A DNA stretch of 22,314 nucleotides from Monoraphidium neglectum (GCF_000611645.1 NW_014012982.1:1-22314), one strand, 5' to 3'. Positions 1 through 9,162 are shown, counted from the stretch's first letter. Translations and numbers: made by a program. Notes: generated by a model from the letters alone, not told the origin.

Positions 1-99
1 TCACATATACCCACCAGACAATGATGCAGGCGTGGCAGGACGAGGGGGAATGCCTGCAACCGCCAGAAACCGCTGTGCAGTCATGCAAGGGTTCAAATC

Positions 100-195
100 T
101 AAACCCTAAACCCTAAACCCTAAACCCTGACCCCCGATACCCTGACCCCCTATACCCTAAACCCTAAACCCGCAACCCTCAACCCTAACCCTTAC
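100..195. repeat. Degenerate telomere-like (CCCTAAA)n array
   Basis: Several exact CCCTAAA units at 100-128 and 155-171 are mixed with variants such as CCCTGAC, CCCGATA and CCCTATA. CCCTAAA is the complement of the plant-type TTTAGGG telomere unit. The C-rich strand reads 5' to 3' from the left, the orientation expected of a left chromosome end, but unique-looking sequence lies on both sides. It is therefore either an eroded subtelomeric remnant or an interstitial array. Confidence 0.8.
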
Positions 196-260
196 ATCCA
201 AACAGCCAGGCAGTCCACAGCCAAGGGGGCCTCAACCCTAAACCCCACCGGGAGCCATAG

Positions 261-268
261 TGACGTCA
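261..268. promoter_or_regulatory. TGACGTCA palindrome (bZIP-type site)
   Basis: This perfect 8-bp TGACGTCA palindrome matches the core bound by CREB/TGA-type bZIP factors. Further copies sit at 383-390 and 1426-1433, and a one-mismatch copy at 416-423. No gene start lies close by, so a regulatory role is only a guess. Confidence 0.25.
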
Positions 269-380
269 TCATGGTGACTGCAGTGACTCAGAGGGCAGTG
301 CAAGGTGGCTGGTTGCTACAGCCCACTGCTGCAGCAAGCACTGAGCATGTAGCTGCCAGAGGCATCTCACTCTTTTCAAG

Positions 381-392
381 CATGACGTCATG
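381..392. promoter_or_regulatory. 12-bp palindrome containing TGACGTCA
   Basis: CATGACGTCATG is a perfect 12-bp palindrome around the bZIP core TGACGTCA. It is one of several such boxes on either side of the transposon at 568-1379. Function is not shown by the sequence. Confidence 0.25.
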
Positions 393-567
393 TTGAGTGA
401 TGAGTAACCAAATGATGATGTCATCGCCAGTCACCCGTGACTAAAGGGTTACTATAGGTTGGCTGGATCCACCTCATTAGGGGCTGGCTGGTGCGGCTGG
501 TGCCACAGTAGAACAGCAGGTGCCAAGTTTTGACGTGTGCACGGCTTGACCCAGCAAGATGTCACTT

Positions 568-592
568 CAGTCAACCCTTGGTTATAGCGAAC
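568..592 (+). repeat. Left terminal inverted repeat
   Basis: The 25 bases beginning CAGTCAACCC are the reverse complement of 1355-1379 except for one C/T difference near the inner end. Further AGCGAA motifs follow inside the element. Confidence 0.85.
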
Positions 593-892
593 ACTGTTAG
601 AGCGAAACACCACGTACATCGAATGAATTTCAGGTCCCAATGCGTTTCAGTACATTTTGCCCCCGAATACAGGGAATTCAGAATTCGCGTACAGCGAACG
701 GCGCCAGCCTGCCACCTTCACTTGCACCCGGGGCCCTGCTGCCGCGGCCGTGGGGCGTGCACGCCCGTGCCGTGCAGCTGCGGCGCCAGTGTTCCACACA
801 ACTAAGAGAACAGAATAGCACTTAGCATATGACTGTGCTTGTAAAGGGGACACATGTTTATGACATGTTTATGACACATAGAGCTACTGTAG

Positions 893-1258
893 GTGCGCTG
901 CAGCACAACGCGCACGCAGCGCGCCGTCGCGCTGCTGGCGCTGGTGGCGGCGGCCGAGGAGGGCTCAGACACGCTCAGCAGCGGCAGCGGGAGCAAAAGC
1001 GAGGGCGAGGGCGAGGAGCCCGGGCCGGCGCACCTGGACTTTGCAGGGGCGCAGCAGGCGCTGCTGCAGCTGGCGGCCTGCGTGGTTGGGATTTTCTTAG
1101 AAACTGACGAGGTGGCAGTTGCGGGCGTGCAGGATCGGCTCGACCGCACGGCGGTGTGCGCGCTGCTGCGGCGCCGCCAGAGCAACATTCGCATGTTCTC
1201 CCGCCCAACCCCAGGCAATAGCAGCCGTCAAGGCCAGGGGCCTGTAATTTACTATTGA
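893..1258 (+). pseudogene. Gene-like open frame inside the transposon
   Basis: An open frame of about 120 codons runs to a stop at 1256-1258 with strong GC bias and an orderly composition. It has an Ala/Leu-rich helix-like start, an acidic Ser/Glu/Gly stretch, then a helical segment containing LLQLAACVVGIFLETDE and an Arg-rich end. A possible splice acceptor (CTGCAG) lies at its 5' side and there is no ATG at the start. I do not recognise the family. It could be the N-terminal remnant of the transposase or a captured host exon. The opposite strand is also open through much of it, as is common in GC-rich DNA, so coding status is uncertain. Confidence 0.35.
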
Positions 1259-1354
1259 CTGGACTTGGCGAGCGCCAGACCCTACAATTCACTATACTAA
1301 TTCAGCAAAAAAAAACCACGTACTGTACAGCGAACAGAATCCGGACAAAAATGG

Positions 1355-1379
1355 GTTCACTATAACCAAGGGTTGACTG
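1355..1379 (-). repeat. Right terminal inverted repeat
   Basis: This is the mirror copy of 568-592, matching at 24 of 25 positions. An ACCACGTAC word and an ACAGCGAAC word lie just inside, and related words occur inside the left end. Confidence 0.85.
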
Positions 1380-1586
1380 TTGTGCGGTGTTACTCGTGAC
1401 ACCTGGTCACGCGGTTGTGAGCTTGTGACGTCAGCATGCCTCCAAGGGGGTGAACCCACAAACCCTGTCCTGCCCAACTGGCCCTAGTTCTTGTGACTTG
1501 AGTACTGGTCAAGCTTGCAGTGGTGCTTGCCTACAGCCTGACAACAATGTGGGGCTTTGCAGCACATTTGCAAAAGCATCAACCTG

Positions 1587-1591
1587 TTACA
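1587..1591 (-). promoter_or_regulatory. TGTAA overlapping the helicase stop codon
   Basis: On the minus strand the last codons read TTG TAA, so the green-algal polyadenylation word TGTAA overlaps the stop codon. No other copy was seen in the next few hundred bases downstream. If used, it would give a very short 3' UTR; it may be coincidence. Confidence 0.3.
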
Positions 1592-4500
1592 ATAGCTTGA
1601 AGATGTCTTCAAGGCCGCGCTTCAGGGCCGCCAGGTCTGTGGCTTGCCCCTCAGCTGAGTCAGTGTCGACTTGCTGCTGCAGGGGCAGCAGCCCCAGGCC
1701 CTGTTCCTGCTCTCCTGTTGTCACCAGTGCCAGTCCGAGCTCCTCCGCAATGTCCTGCAAGCGCGGCAGCTCCTGATCCGTGACAATGGTGGTCACAAGG
1801 CCGCCCGTAGTGGAGCCAATGCGACCAGCACGGCCAGCACGGTGCAAGTACTCCTTTGGATCGGCAGGCGGGCCAAGATTGTAGACGTGGCTCACGGCTG
1901 GCAGATCCAGGCCTCGGCTGGCAGAGGGGGTAGCCAACAGCAAAGAGGCCGCACGGTCCCTGTGGTGGTTGTGTGAGGTAAGCCATCAGTAAATTCACCT
2001 TCTCCAGTGGCTCTACCATAATGCATTGACCCTGGAATGCAGATTAATTGGTTTGTGGCATCATGCATGACATTTGTGGCAGCAACGTGCATATGATTGA
2101 CGATGGAATGGAGGCAACGAATTGCACCTCATTTGCTGCAAACTGTGCAATCACGCCTCATGAGGTGTGGCCACTACACTTTGAACATCCCCACCTGAAC
2201 GCATGCAGCGCCTTGACTGGCTCAGCCCCGCTAGGCAGCAGCACACTGAGCTGGTGCTCGCTCCACAGAGCTGTGCGAAGGGGGTCTGCCGCTGCGCGTG
2301 CCGCTGCGTCGCTTGCAGCAAACACAATCACCTGATAGTTGAGGTAAGGTTGAAGCGGCGACCTGGGGGGAACACACAGAAAACAGGTGCTACATATCCC
2401 ACTTGCAAGCATACATGCCCCAAAAACACAGGATATGCACACTAGTCCCATCACGATGGGACTTGGTGGCTCCAGACACCTGGTTGAATTGCTTGCATTC
2501 AGCTGACTCAATCGTAGATCCACACGATCATAACATGCAGGCAAGGCTACAAGGCGTGCACACCAGCAGGTACGCATGCGCACACACCCACGCACAAGCA
2601 GGCACCCATGTGCGCGTGCATGCACACACAGAGACTCACCCGTGCCGGCTCCTCATCCTGCCCTGCCTGTGCCAGATCGCGCCGCAGCATCGACACAAGA
2701 GCAGCCAGTCGCCGTTGTGCATCTGTCACCACCAGCACGCGGTGCCGCAAGCCGCGTGGCACGCTGCCAGGGCTGCCCACGCGCACCACAACGGGCTCAT
2801 ATGTCCAGTGCCGCTTCACAGCCTCCTCCACCTCGGCATGGGTCACGGTGGCGCCCACAAGCACGATCTGCACCTTGTCGCCACTGGGGCCTGGCTGGCA
2901 TGGTGGGGCGCCTGCGCTGCTGCTGACCTCAGCACCTCCAAGTTGGTTGCCTGCGCTGATGTCCTCGCTGCTTCTGGGAACACGACTGCTGCTGGTGCTG
3001 CTGCTGGTGCTGCTGCTTGTGCTGCTGCTGCTATTGTCTGCATCGCTGGTGACCGTGCCACTACTGCTTGTCATGGAGTTGGGCGTTGCTGACACCTCTG
3101 TCGGGCCCAGATGTGGGGGCTGCTGCTGCTGGCGATACTGGTCATGCCATTGCGGCCAGGGCACGCTCTGCCCAGGCTGCAAGTTGTTGCCATCAAGACC
3201 GTTAGCAACGATGAAGTCCAAGATGCCACGGAAGCTGCTGGGGTAGGCCCGCACCAACTGAATACGCGGTGATGGTGCACGACAAAGCAAGGTGGGAATG
3301 GCTGTAAGTTTCACAAGATACAACAACTTTGCAGCCCAGGTCCAACCGTAAAGTAGCACAGGCCAGTGCAGGACTCAACCCAAATGGGCCCAACCCAAAC
3401 GACGAAGATCGTCTGTATGAAGCTACAAGGACTGTTTCCAGCGGTGTGCAGTTTTGAGATTGCAATGCTGCAACAGGCTGCACCACCGTGGCCAACTCCT
3501 GGCCGGGGCCCACCTCGTCCACCTCGTCTGCCACCAGAACTTTCAGGTCTGTAAGGTCGAGGTACGGCTGGTCGCAGGTTGCGGCATGCAGCACCTGGGG
3601 AGGAGTGCCCACCACCACATGAGCACCTGAGGTTGACGGGAGGATGTTGAGGAACGACACGCCAGTCTTAGGAGGCACCACAGCGCGGCCGGTGCCAGGC
3701 AAGCACAATGCTCCGGGGCCTGGGCAGGAAAGGCGATGTGCATCAAATCTGTCCTGGAGTTCAGCGGAGTTTTAGACAAGGAACGCAAAGCATGCTCGAG
3801 GTGAGTGTACAGTAACCTCAGCCGGGCAGCTTGCGCTGCTGAGCTGCCAGCCCAGCTGATCAAACACGACAATATCTGGCCAGCCAGCGCACGTCCCCCA
3901 CACCTACCAGCCAGCCACTTTGGATCTTGCATGGCGGCATCCACGTCCTGATCCGTCAGCAGACCACGCACCTAGAGAGGAACGAGTCAGGTGTGTAGAT
4001 GATGCATTAGGACTAGGATTAGGATTAAGAGTAGGATTGTTACAGCGTCCCGCGGTCGCCCGCTTCTGGAGCCATCCAGGCTCATGGGAATGAACAGTGA
4101 AGCATCAACGTTGTGTGACTGAAGTTCAGGTGGCTACCGTGCGCCGCTCCAAGCAGGCATGCACGAAGGCCCCCAGGCGATGATGGCATCCACATGTCGT
4201 GGGTGGTGAGCGAAGGACAGTGCCATTGCACCGTGCGGCCACAATTTAAACTTTGGAACCAAGACCCTAGCGGCACCACGACCACTGCCTATACCTTGAT
4301 GGCCCTGGGACCAAAGTACGTGAACATGTTCGCGGGGTCCCCTGGCCGCTGGCTGCTGATGTTGCCGCCAAACATCTTGTACACCAGTAGCGCGACCTGG
4401 AGTGATGCAAACATTATGTGTGGAAAGAGGCGTGACCTGGAGTGATGCAAACATTATGTGTGGGAAGAGGCATAAAAAAAACAAACACAGGAAAGCAGCC

Positions 4501-5575
4501 GGGGCCGCGAAGGTGGTGGCCTTTGCGCAAGACACGCAGGACAACATCGGCGTGCTTGTTTTTTGACAAACCACAGATGAGGGTGGGGTTGAGGCTTGCT
4601 TGAAGTGGACATGCAGACGTGACACACCCGCACGCCACGCCACGCCTGGGGAGTCCCTCCCACCTGCGTGCCCAGCTCAAAGGTTGGCACCAGCACCAGC
4701 AGCTGCGGCCCATACATATCCTCGGGGTACACCTCAGGGGGGTAAACCAGGCGGGACAGAGCCGGAACCAGGAACGCCGCTGTCTTGCCAGAGCCTGTCT
4801 CAGACTGGATCACGGCGTCGCAGCCGCTCAGCACCACGGGCCCAGCACGTCGCTGCACCTCTGTGTTGGGCGAGCCATGCGGGTTCTGATGTGTTGATGT
4901 TGTGCTTTGATGGGCACAGCTGAAACATCAACTGCAAGGATAAACGCGCGCGCTTAGAACCTGCAGAGCAAGGTGCAGGCGCCTGCGCACCTGTGGGAAA
5001 GCGCAACCCCAGCCGCGCCGCGCGATCTGCAACCCAGTCCACAACGCCCATCGCCTGCCAGTCCAGTGTAGAGCTGCGGGGCCCACCCCCACCGTCGCTC
5101 GCCGCCAGTGTTTCCATGCGGTCGCGTATTGCTGCCGCAAGCACATAGTCCTCCGCTGCGATGGCGGTGGCGAGCGCCGTCTGCAGCTGGTTGGCATCCA
5201 GGCGCGACAGGTTCTCCGCCATGTGCGCATACGCAAACGCGCCGGCCTGCTCCTGCTGAGGGTCGGCCTCGCCCGCTGCAGCGCCTTCGCTGGGGCTAGT
5301 GGCCGAGGTGCGACACTGCCTGAGCGAGCGAGCGGGGCGAATGCGTGGTGCGCACCAGGTCACGCTGAGTGAGGAGCGCACGCATCAGCGAGCGAAGAGC
5401 GTAGCGGAAGAGACTTGGGATCGCTGCGCTCTGCATATCTGCACCTCGTATTTGGTAAGGCCTTCACAAGGCGCCATGAAGCGCGAACGGCCACGGGTGC
5501 AGTTGCGGTGCAGAACCGCCCGCGGAGCATGGAGGCCCCGCGTGGCACCGTCATGCGCATCATAGATGATGCCAT
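1587..5575 (-). CDS. DEAD-box ATP-dependent RNA helicase, plastid RH58-like, with UVR motif
   Basis: ATP-dependent RNA helicase predicted to act in the chloroplast. Nine exons, complement of 5575-5445, 5295-4991, 4860-4664, 4396-4295, 3971-3908, 3719-3487, 3257-2640, 2331-2195 and 1959-1587; lengths sum to 2160 nt (719 aa) and phases agree at every junction. The N-terminus ([13 protein letters not shown]...) is rich in Ala, Ser and Arg without acids, like a transit peptide. A UVR-type helical motif lies at about 76-107. Helicase motifs in order: Q motif FPTEVQ, motif I SETGSGKT (165-172), Ia PTFEL (204-208), Ib GTPPQ, II DEVD (331-334), III GAT (479-481), [30 protein letters not shown] (635-642). 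DEVD in place of DEAD and the overall spacing recall plant RH58. A low-complexity Ser/Thr/Gln insert of about 100 residues separates motifs II and III. Ia, Ib, III and V depart from consensus. The first exon is the least certain; an overlapping frame at 5385-5648 is the alternative. Confidence 0.85.
2570..2630. repeat. Alternating purine-pyrimidine tracts in helicase intron
   Basis: Strict purine-pyrimidine alternation runs over 2570-2587 (18 nt) and 2607-2630 (24 nt), made of CA/TG and GC/CG steps. This composition favours Z-DNA. The tracts begin just after the splice donor of the exon ending at 2640, inside the intron 2332-2639. Confidence 0.6.
2985..3033. repeat. Coding CTG/GGT-type repeat (Ser/Thr run)
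   Basis: Imperfect CTG triplets interrupted by GGT sit inside the long helicase exon. On the coding strand they read AGC/ACC and give a Ser run broken by Thr. It is part of the low-complexity insert between motifs II and III, which probably forms a flexible surface loop. Confidence 0.7.
4008..4038. repeat. Short degenerate GGATTA repeat in intron
   Basis: Four to five loose copies of a TAGGAT/GGATTA hexamer lie in the helicase intron between exons 4 and 5. The unit resembles telomeric hexamers but does not match the CCCTAAA array at the left edge. Confidence 0.5.
4392..4471. repeat. 40-bp tandem duplication of a splice acceptor
   Basis: Two adjacent 40-bp copies (4392-4431 and 4432-4471) differ at two positions. 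On the minus strand each copy carries the same TTTGCATCACTCCAG acceptor, so the duplication places a second, equally good acceptor 40 nt upstream of the one used in the model (AG at 4398-4397, copy at 4438-4437). Using the upstream copy would add 40 nt and shift the frame. Confidence 0.9.
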
Positions 5576-6482
5576 GTGCAATTTTGGGAGGCTGAAAATG
5601 GGCTGGCCGTGTGCAGATCACACAGGTGCGGTCGCCTTGGCTGTACATGTAATGACAACGATGGGCCTACAAGGGTTTCGCACTCAATACAGTTGATTGA
5701 AATAGACAGCCAAAAGCGTGCCACAGGTCATCAATCTACGGTATGGTATGGAGCGCCTGGATTGTGGGGCAGGTGATGCCAGTGTTGATCAGGTGTTGAT
5801 CAAGTCTACAGGACCGACCCGCCGCCACCTGTGCAAGGGCGCCCCAAGGCCGCACGCCACATAACCATGTTGAGCTGCAACATGCATGCGTAGCCAAGCC
5901 ACCCCGTTCCAGCAGTCACACCCCCCACCCACCCAACACAAACAAAACGCTGACCTGCGGGGGTACGTCACAACCTCTTGTGACACTGCGTGGTCTTCAA
6001 CACGAATGTGCAAGGAAGATGGTGGAGACAAAGCAATACCCATTGGTGATGCATGCACAGATGCCCTGGTGGGTTGCGCTGACACATGATACACCAACAG
6101 GGCAGGCCGGGGTGCGCGATGCATGCAGCAGGGTGCGACAGGTGAGTTCTGTACATCGACGTGATCCCAGGACTAGTGTTGCACACACGCCGCCCCAATA
6201 GCTGAAGGCTGCAATTTCAAAAACGTGTTACACAGCGAGAGGACAAGGGATAGACCATAAACGTTGAAGTTTGGTCACTTTGGATTGCGGTCCATAAACA
6301 GTTGACTTGCATTGACTTGCACAACACGCACTGCACCATTGCTCGGGTGGGCTGAGGTAACTTCAAGTTCACGCATATCCGCACTTGATGCCAGCGAGCA
6401 TGCCGCACACCCACGGCAAAACATCACAGGGGACGCGCGAGCCAAACAAGCGCCTTTCAAGGCAACCCGGTACAAAACCCGA
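5576..6482. other. Intergenic: helicase promoter side and GYF-gene 3' side
   Basis: The helicase start lies at 5575 and the GYF gene stop at 6483, both on the minus strand, so this interval should hold the helicase promoter and the GYF gene's 3' UTR. I see no convincing gene. A 10-bp direct repeat (GTGTTGATCA at 5782-5791 and 5793-5802) and a candidate poly(A) signal at 6228-6232 are the only distinct marks. Confidence 0.55.
6228..6232 (-). promoter_or_regulatory. Candidate TGTAA polyadenylation signal of GYF gene
   Basis: TGTAA on the minus strand, about 250 nt beyond the GYF gene stop codon. This is the usual poly(A) word of chlorophyte nuclear genes. The distance is reasonable for a 3' UTR, but five bases occur often by chance. 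Confidence 0.4.
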
Positions 6483-9103
6483 TCATGCAGGTGCCGGCTT
6501 GTTGGCATCGGTCACGGCGGCAAAAACCGCCGCCGTAAGTGCAGCGACCGCAGACGCTGCATCATGCGCGTCAGGCTGGAGCGTGCCGGCACTGCGGCTA
6601 ACACCGCTGCCACAGTCACCACTTGTGCGGCGCTCCGCCCCGCCCTTTCTAGGGGCGTCCGTCACAGCCGCCACAGCAGCGGCCGCGATTCTGGCCGCAG
6701 CAACGGCTGCCTCGTCCGCCTCTGGCTTGGGGTCAGCTGGGCCATAACGCGGCTTTGCTTCCTTGGCACCACGCCCTGCGCCGTTGCTGCGGCGCCCGCC
6801 CTCTTTGGCGCCCTCCTTGGCGCCCTCCTTGGCACCCTCCTTGCCTCCAAGGCCCATAGCCGCCAGCGCGGCAGCGGCCGCGGCTGCGCCTGCGTCATCG
6901 CTTTCATCAATGGTTGGGTCGCCCTTGCGCCTGCTGCCGCGCCGCCTGCCTGCACCATAGCCGTCTTCGTCATCGTCGCTTTTCGCAGCCTCCTTCGCAA
7001 CGCCCTTGGCGACCCTGCCCTCGCCATGGCCGCCAGCCTTCACCGCCGCCTTGCCGCCTCCGTCCCTGGTTAGCCCCTTGGCGTCCCCCTTGGCGCCCAC
7101 CTTGACAGCCGCCTGCTTGGCTGTCTTGGTGTCTGCATCGCCAGACACAGCGTTGCGGCTGCCCCCACCGCCCTTGTGGTCAGCGCGGGATGTGTCGCGG
7201 CCATCACGGCCCCCGCGTCCCTCACCCCGGCCGCCGGCACGGCCAGCTGCAACGCCTGAGCCCCTGCCGCTGGCGTCGCCACCGCGGTCGCCGCCCCGCC
7301 GCCTGTCCGGCTGCCCACCAATCACGTGGCCACGTTCCCACTTGCCCTGGGCCGTGAGGGTGATGGGGCCGTACGGCGACTTGCGCTCTGGCTCGGCGCC
7401 AAAATCGTCACCAAACGTGTCGCTCTGCTGGCCGGCCTGCCGCCGCACACTGCCCGTGGCCTCTTGTTGCCAGCCTCCCGCAACTGCACCACTACCCTGC
7501 TGCCACCCGCCGCCGGGCGGCTCCTGCTGCCAGTTGGCTGCCCCGCGGCCGCCTGGGGGAGGCGCGCCGCGTCCGCCGGCGCCGCGGGTCCCGTCACCCT
7601 GGTTTCCATCCCCGCGGCCGCCATCGCCACGGCCGCCTCCGCCGCGGCCGCTGCCTCCCCTGCCGCCGCCAGCACCCCAGTTGTCGCCTGGCGGGGGCCC
7701 CAAGGAGCTGCGTGCGGCGACGGGGGCCCAGTCTGCCCCACCCGCATGGGGCGACTCGCCCCAGCCGGAGTCGTCAACCATGTCGGCCCAAAGAGCGTTG
7801 GAGGGGGCACGTTGCGCTTTGACGTTGGCAGGAGGCCACACACCAGAGCCCTGGGACTGCACGCGCTGCGCTGCACCCCCCCACTCGCCAGAGGCCCCTT
7901 GCTGTGGTGGCTGGGGTGCCTGGCTGCGCTGCTGCTGCGCGCCAGCACCGGCCGCGTCTCGTGCTCCTGCAGCCGGTGCCCCTCCCGCGTCGCCCCTCTC
8001 CTCCGCCTTCAGCTCATCCAGCACAAACTCCAGCTGCGTCCAGTACAGCCCCACGCGGCGGATGCGCAGCTCCTTGCCAAACCAGTCCGCCCTGGGGAAA
8101 TGGGTGCAGGTTGGGGACGTTCACGCAAGCGGCATGCGTCAAGTGAAAAGGCAGAGACAGGCAAAGGGGCCGCGCGCGGCGGGTACTGCTACCATGTTGC
8201 GCTGCCAGGCCAGGGCAAGTGTGCCTAGGCTGCTGGACAACGTGCGGCGCTGTCAAGGCACGGCTAACAAGCAGTGCTAGATGCACATCCCCGCCGCAGC
8301 CTCAATTGACTACACCTTCAGCTTCACCCTGATTGTTGCGCAGCGCCTTCTCACGCCCGGCCCTGCACCAACCCCTGCTTCTGGCCCCCCACCTGAACCA
8401 CCGCATGACCTGGGATGCGGTGAACGGGCCGTGCACGTCGCCCTCGGGATCCATGTACTCCCACGCCTTGGAGCCAGCAGCACCTGCACCCTGACTCTTG
8501 GGCGCAGGAAATCCCGGAGCTGGAGGCGTCGCCTGCTGCCCATAGCCTTCGCTGCTGCCACCTGCATTGCCGCCGCCCGCAAAGGGCGTCGCTCCAACCG
8601 CAGCCGCACTGTACCTGCTGCCAGCGCGAGCGGCCTGGGCAGGGCCTGCGGTGGTCGTGGCACTCCCATAGGATGCTGCGGCGGGCTGTGCGCTGGCGTA
8701 GGTCGGCTGTCCGGCATACCCACTAGACCCAAGCGGTGTGGCAGCGGCATAGGCACCAGGCGGGGCAACCCCGCCGCCATAACCCCCCGACGGCTGAGCA
8801 CCAGCGGAGGCCCCGCTGCCGCCGTACGCCGGAGGGGGGGCCTGCTGCACCTGATAGCCGCCCTGACGCTGGGGCGGCGGCACGGTGCCACCGTAGCCCC
8901 CGCCCTGCTGTGGCGCAGCACTGCGGCCGTGGCCGCCCTGCAAGCCCTGCGGTCCATCACTGTGACCCCCGCTCTGCTGGACCACACCTCCCGCATGGCC
9001 GCCTTGTGGCTGCGGGGGCTGGCGGTTTTGCGGCAGCTGGTAGGCGGCACCTGCGCCGTAGGCGCGCTCCTGCTGCGGCGCCACCTGATGGGCCGCCTGT
9101 TGG

Positions 9104-9137
<34 letters not shown>

Positions 9138-9162
9138 CTTGCCCCCAGTACCTTTGAGACAT
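6483..9162 (-). CDS. GYF-domain protein with prion-like and RGG-rich regions
   Basis: GYF domains bind proline-rich ligands, often in splicing or translational control; the partner here is unknown. Two exons, complement of 9162-8393 and 8091-6483, total 2379 nt (792 aa). The intron starts GTGGGG, ends CCCCAG and interrupts the GYF domain. The start is MSQRYWGQG followed by ten Gln. Residues to about 230 are low complexity in Gln, Gly, Pro, Ala and Tyr. The GYF domain spans about 233-270, with WEYMDPEGDVHGPF, then VMRWF and, after the intron, ADWFGKELRIRR; the signature Gly-Tyr-Phe is Asp-Trp-Phe. A region rich in Gly-Gly-Arg (about 370-420) resembles an RGG RNA-binding box. Further on there are Lys/Gly/Ala-rich stretches, an Asp-rich cluster, three EGAK repeats and an Ala-rich C-terminus. 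Long open frames on the other strand are shadows of the GC bias. Confidence 0.8.
6805..6840. repeat. 12-bp coding minisatellite, three units
   Basis: Three near-identical 12-bp units (TTGGCGCCCTCC, the last with one change) lie in the GYF gene. On the coding strand they give the tetrapeptide repeat EGAK, a short charged helix-like stretch. Confidence 0.85.
9106..9135. repeat. (CTG)10 repeat, polyGln in GYF protein
   Basis: Ten uninterrupted CTG units, read as CAG on the coding strand, give ten Gln shortly after the start Met of the GYF protein. Confidence 0.95.

Larger units (their letters stand above)
1..567. other. Non-coding left edge, subtelomere-like
   Basis: No open frame here looks like a gene; the reading frames are short and without family resemblance. 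The stretch holds a degenerate telomere-like array (about 100-195, with a further CCCTAAA-like piece at 231-246) and palindromic TGACGTCA boxes. It ends at the left inverted repeat of the transposon beginning at 568. Confidence 0.6.
568..1379. mobile_element. Non-autonomous DNA transposon with 25-bp TIRs
   Basis: The element is bounded by 25-bp terminal inverted repeats (568-592 and 1355-1379) that differ at one position. Both ends start CAGTCAACCC and run into an AGCGAAC or AGTGAAC motif. CAGT-starting ends with repeated AGCGAA motifs resemble Tc1/mariner, pogo and Tigger-like elements (family knowledge, not a database match). No transposase is recognisable in the 812 bp, so the copy would depend on another element. 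The bases next to both ends are TT, so the target duplication is unclear, as TA would be expected for that superfamily. The interior contains a GC-rich gene-like open frame at about 893-1258. Confidence 0.7.

Noticed and set aside
2403..3246. Plus-strand open frames of 212-229 codons
   Set aside because: Antisense to the helicase exon 2640-3257, His/Cys/Ala-rich without motifs.
7006..8280. Long plus-strand open frame (about 424 codons) opposite the GYF gene
   Set aside because: It is Pro/Arg/Ser-rich with no domain, lies antisense to a well-supported exon chain, and is explained by GC bias of the coding strand.
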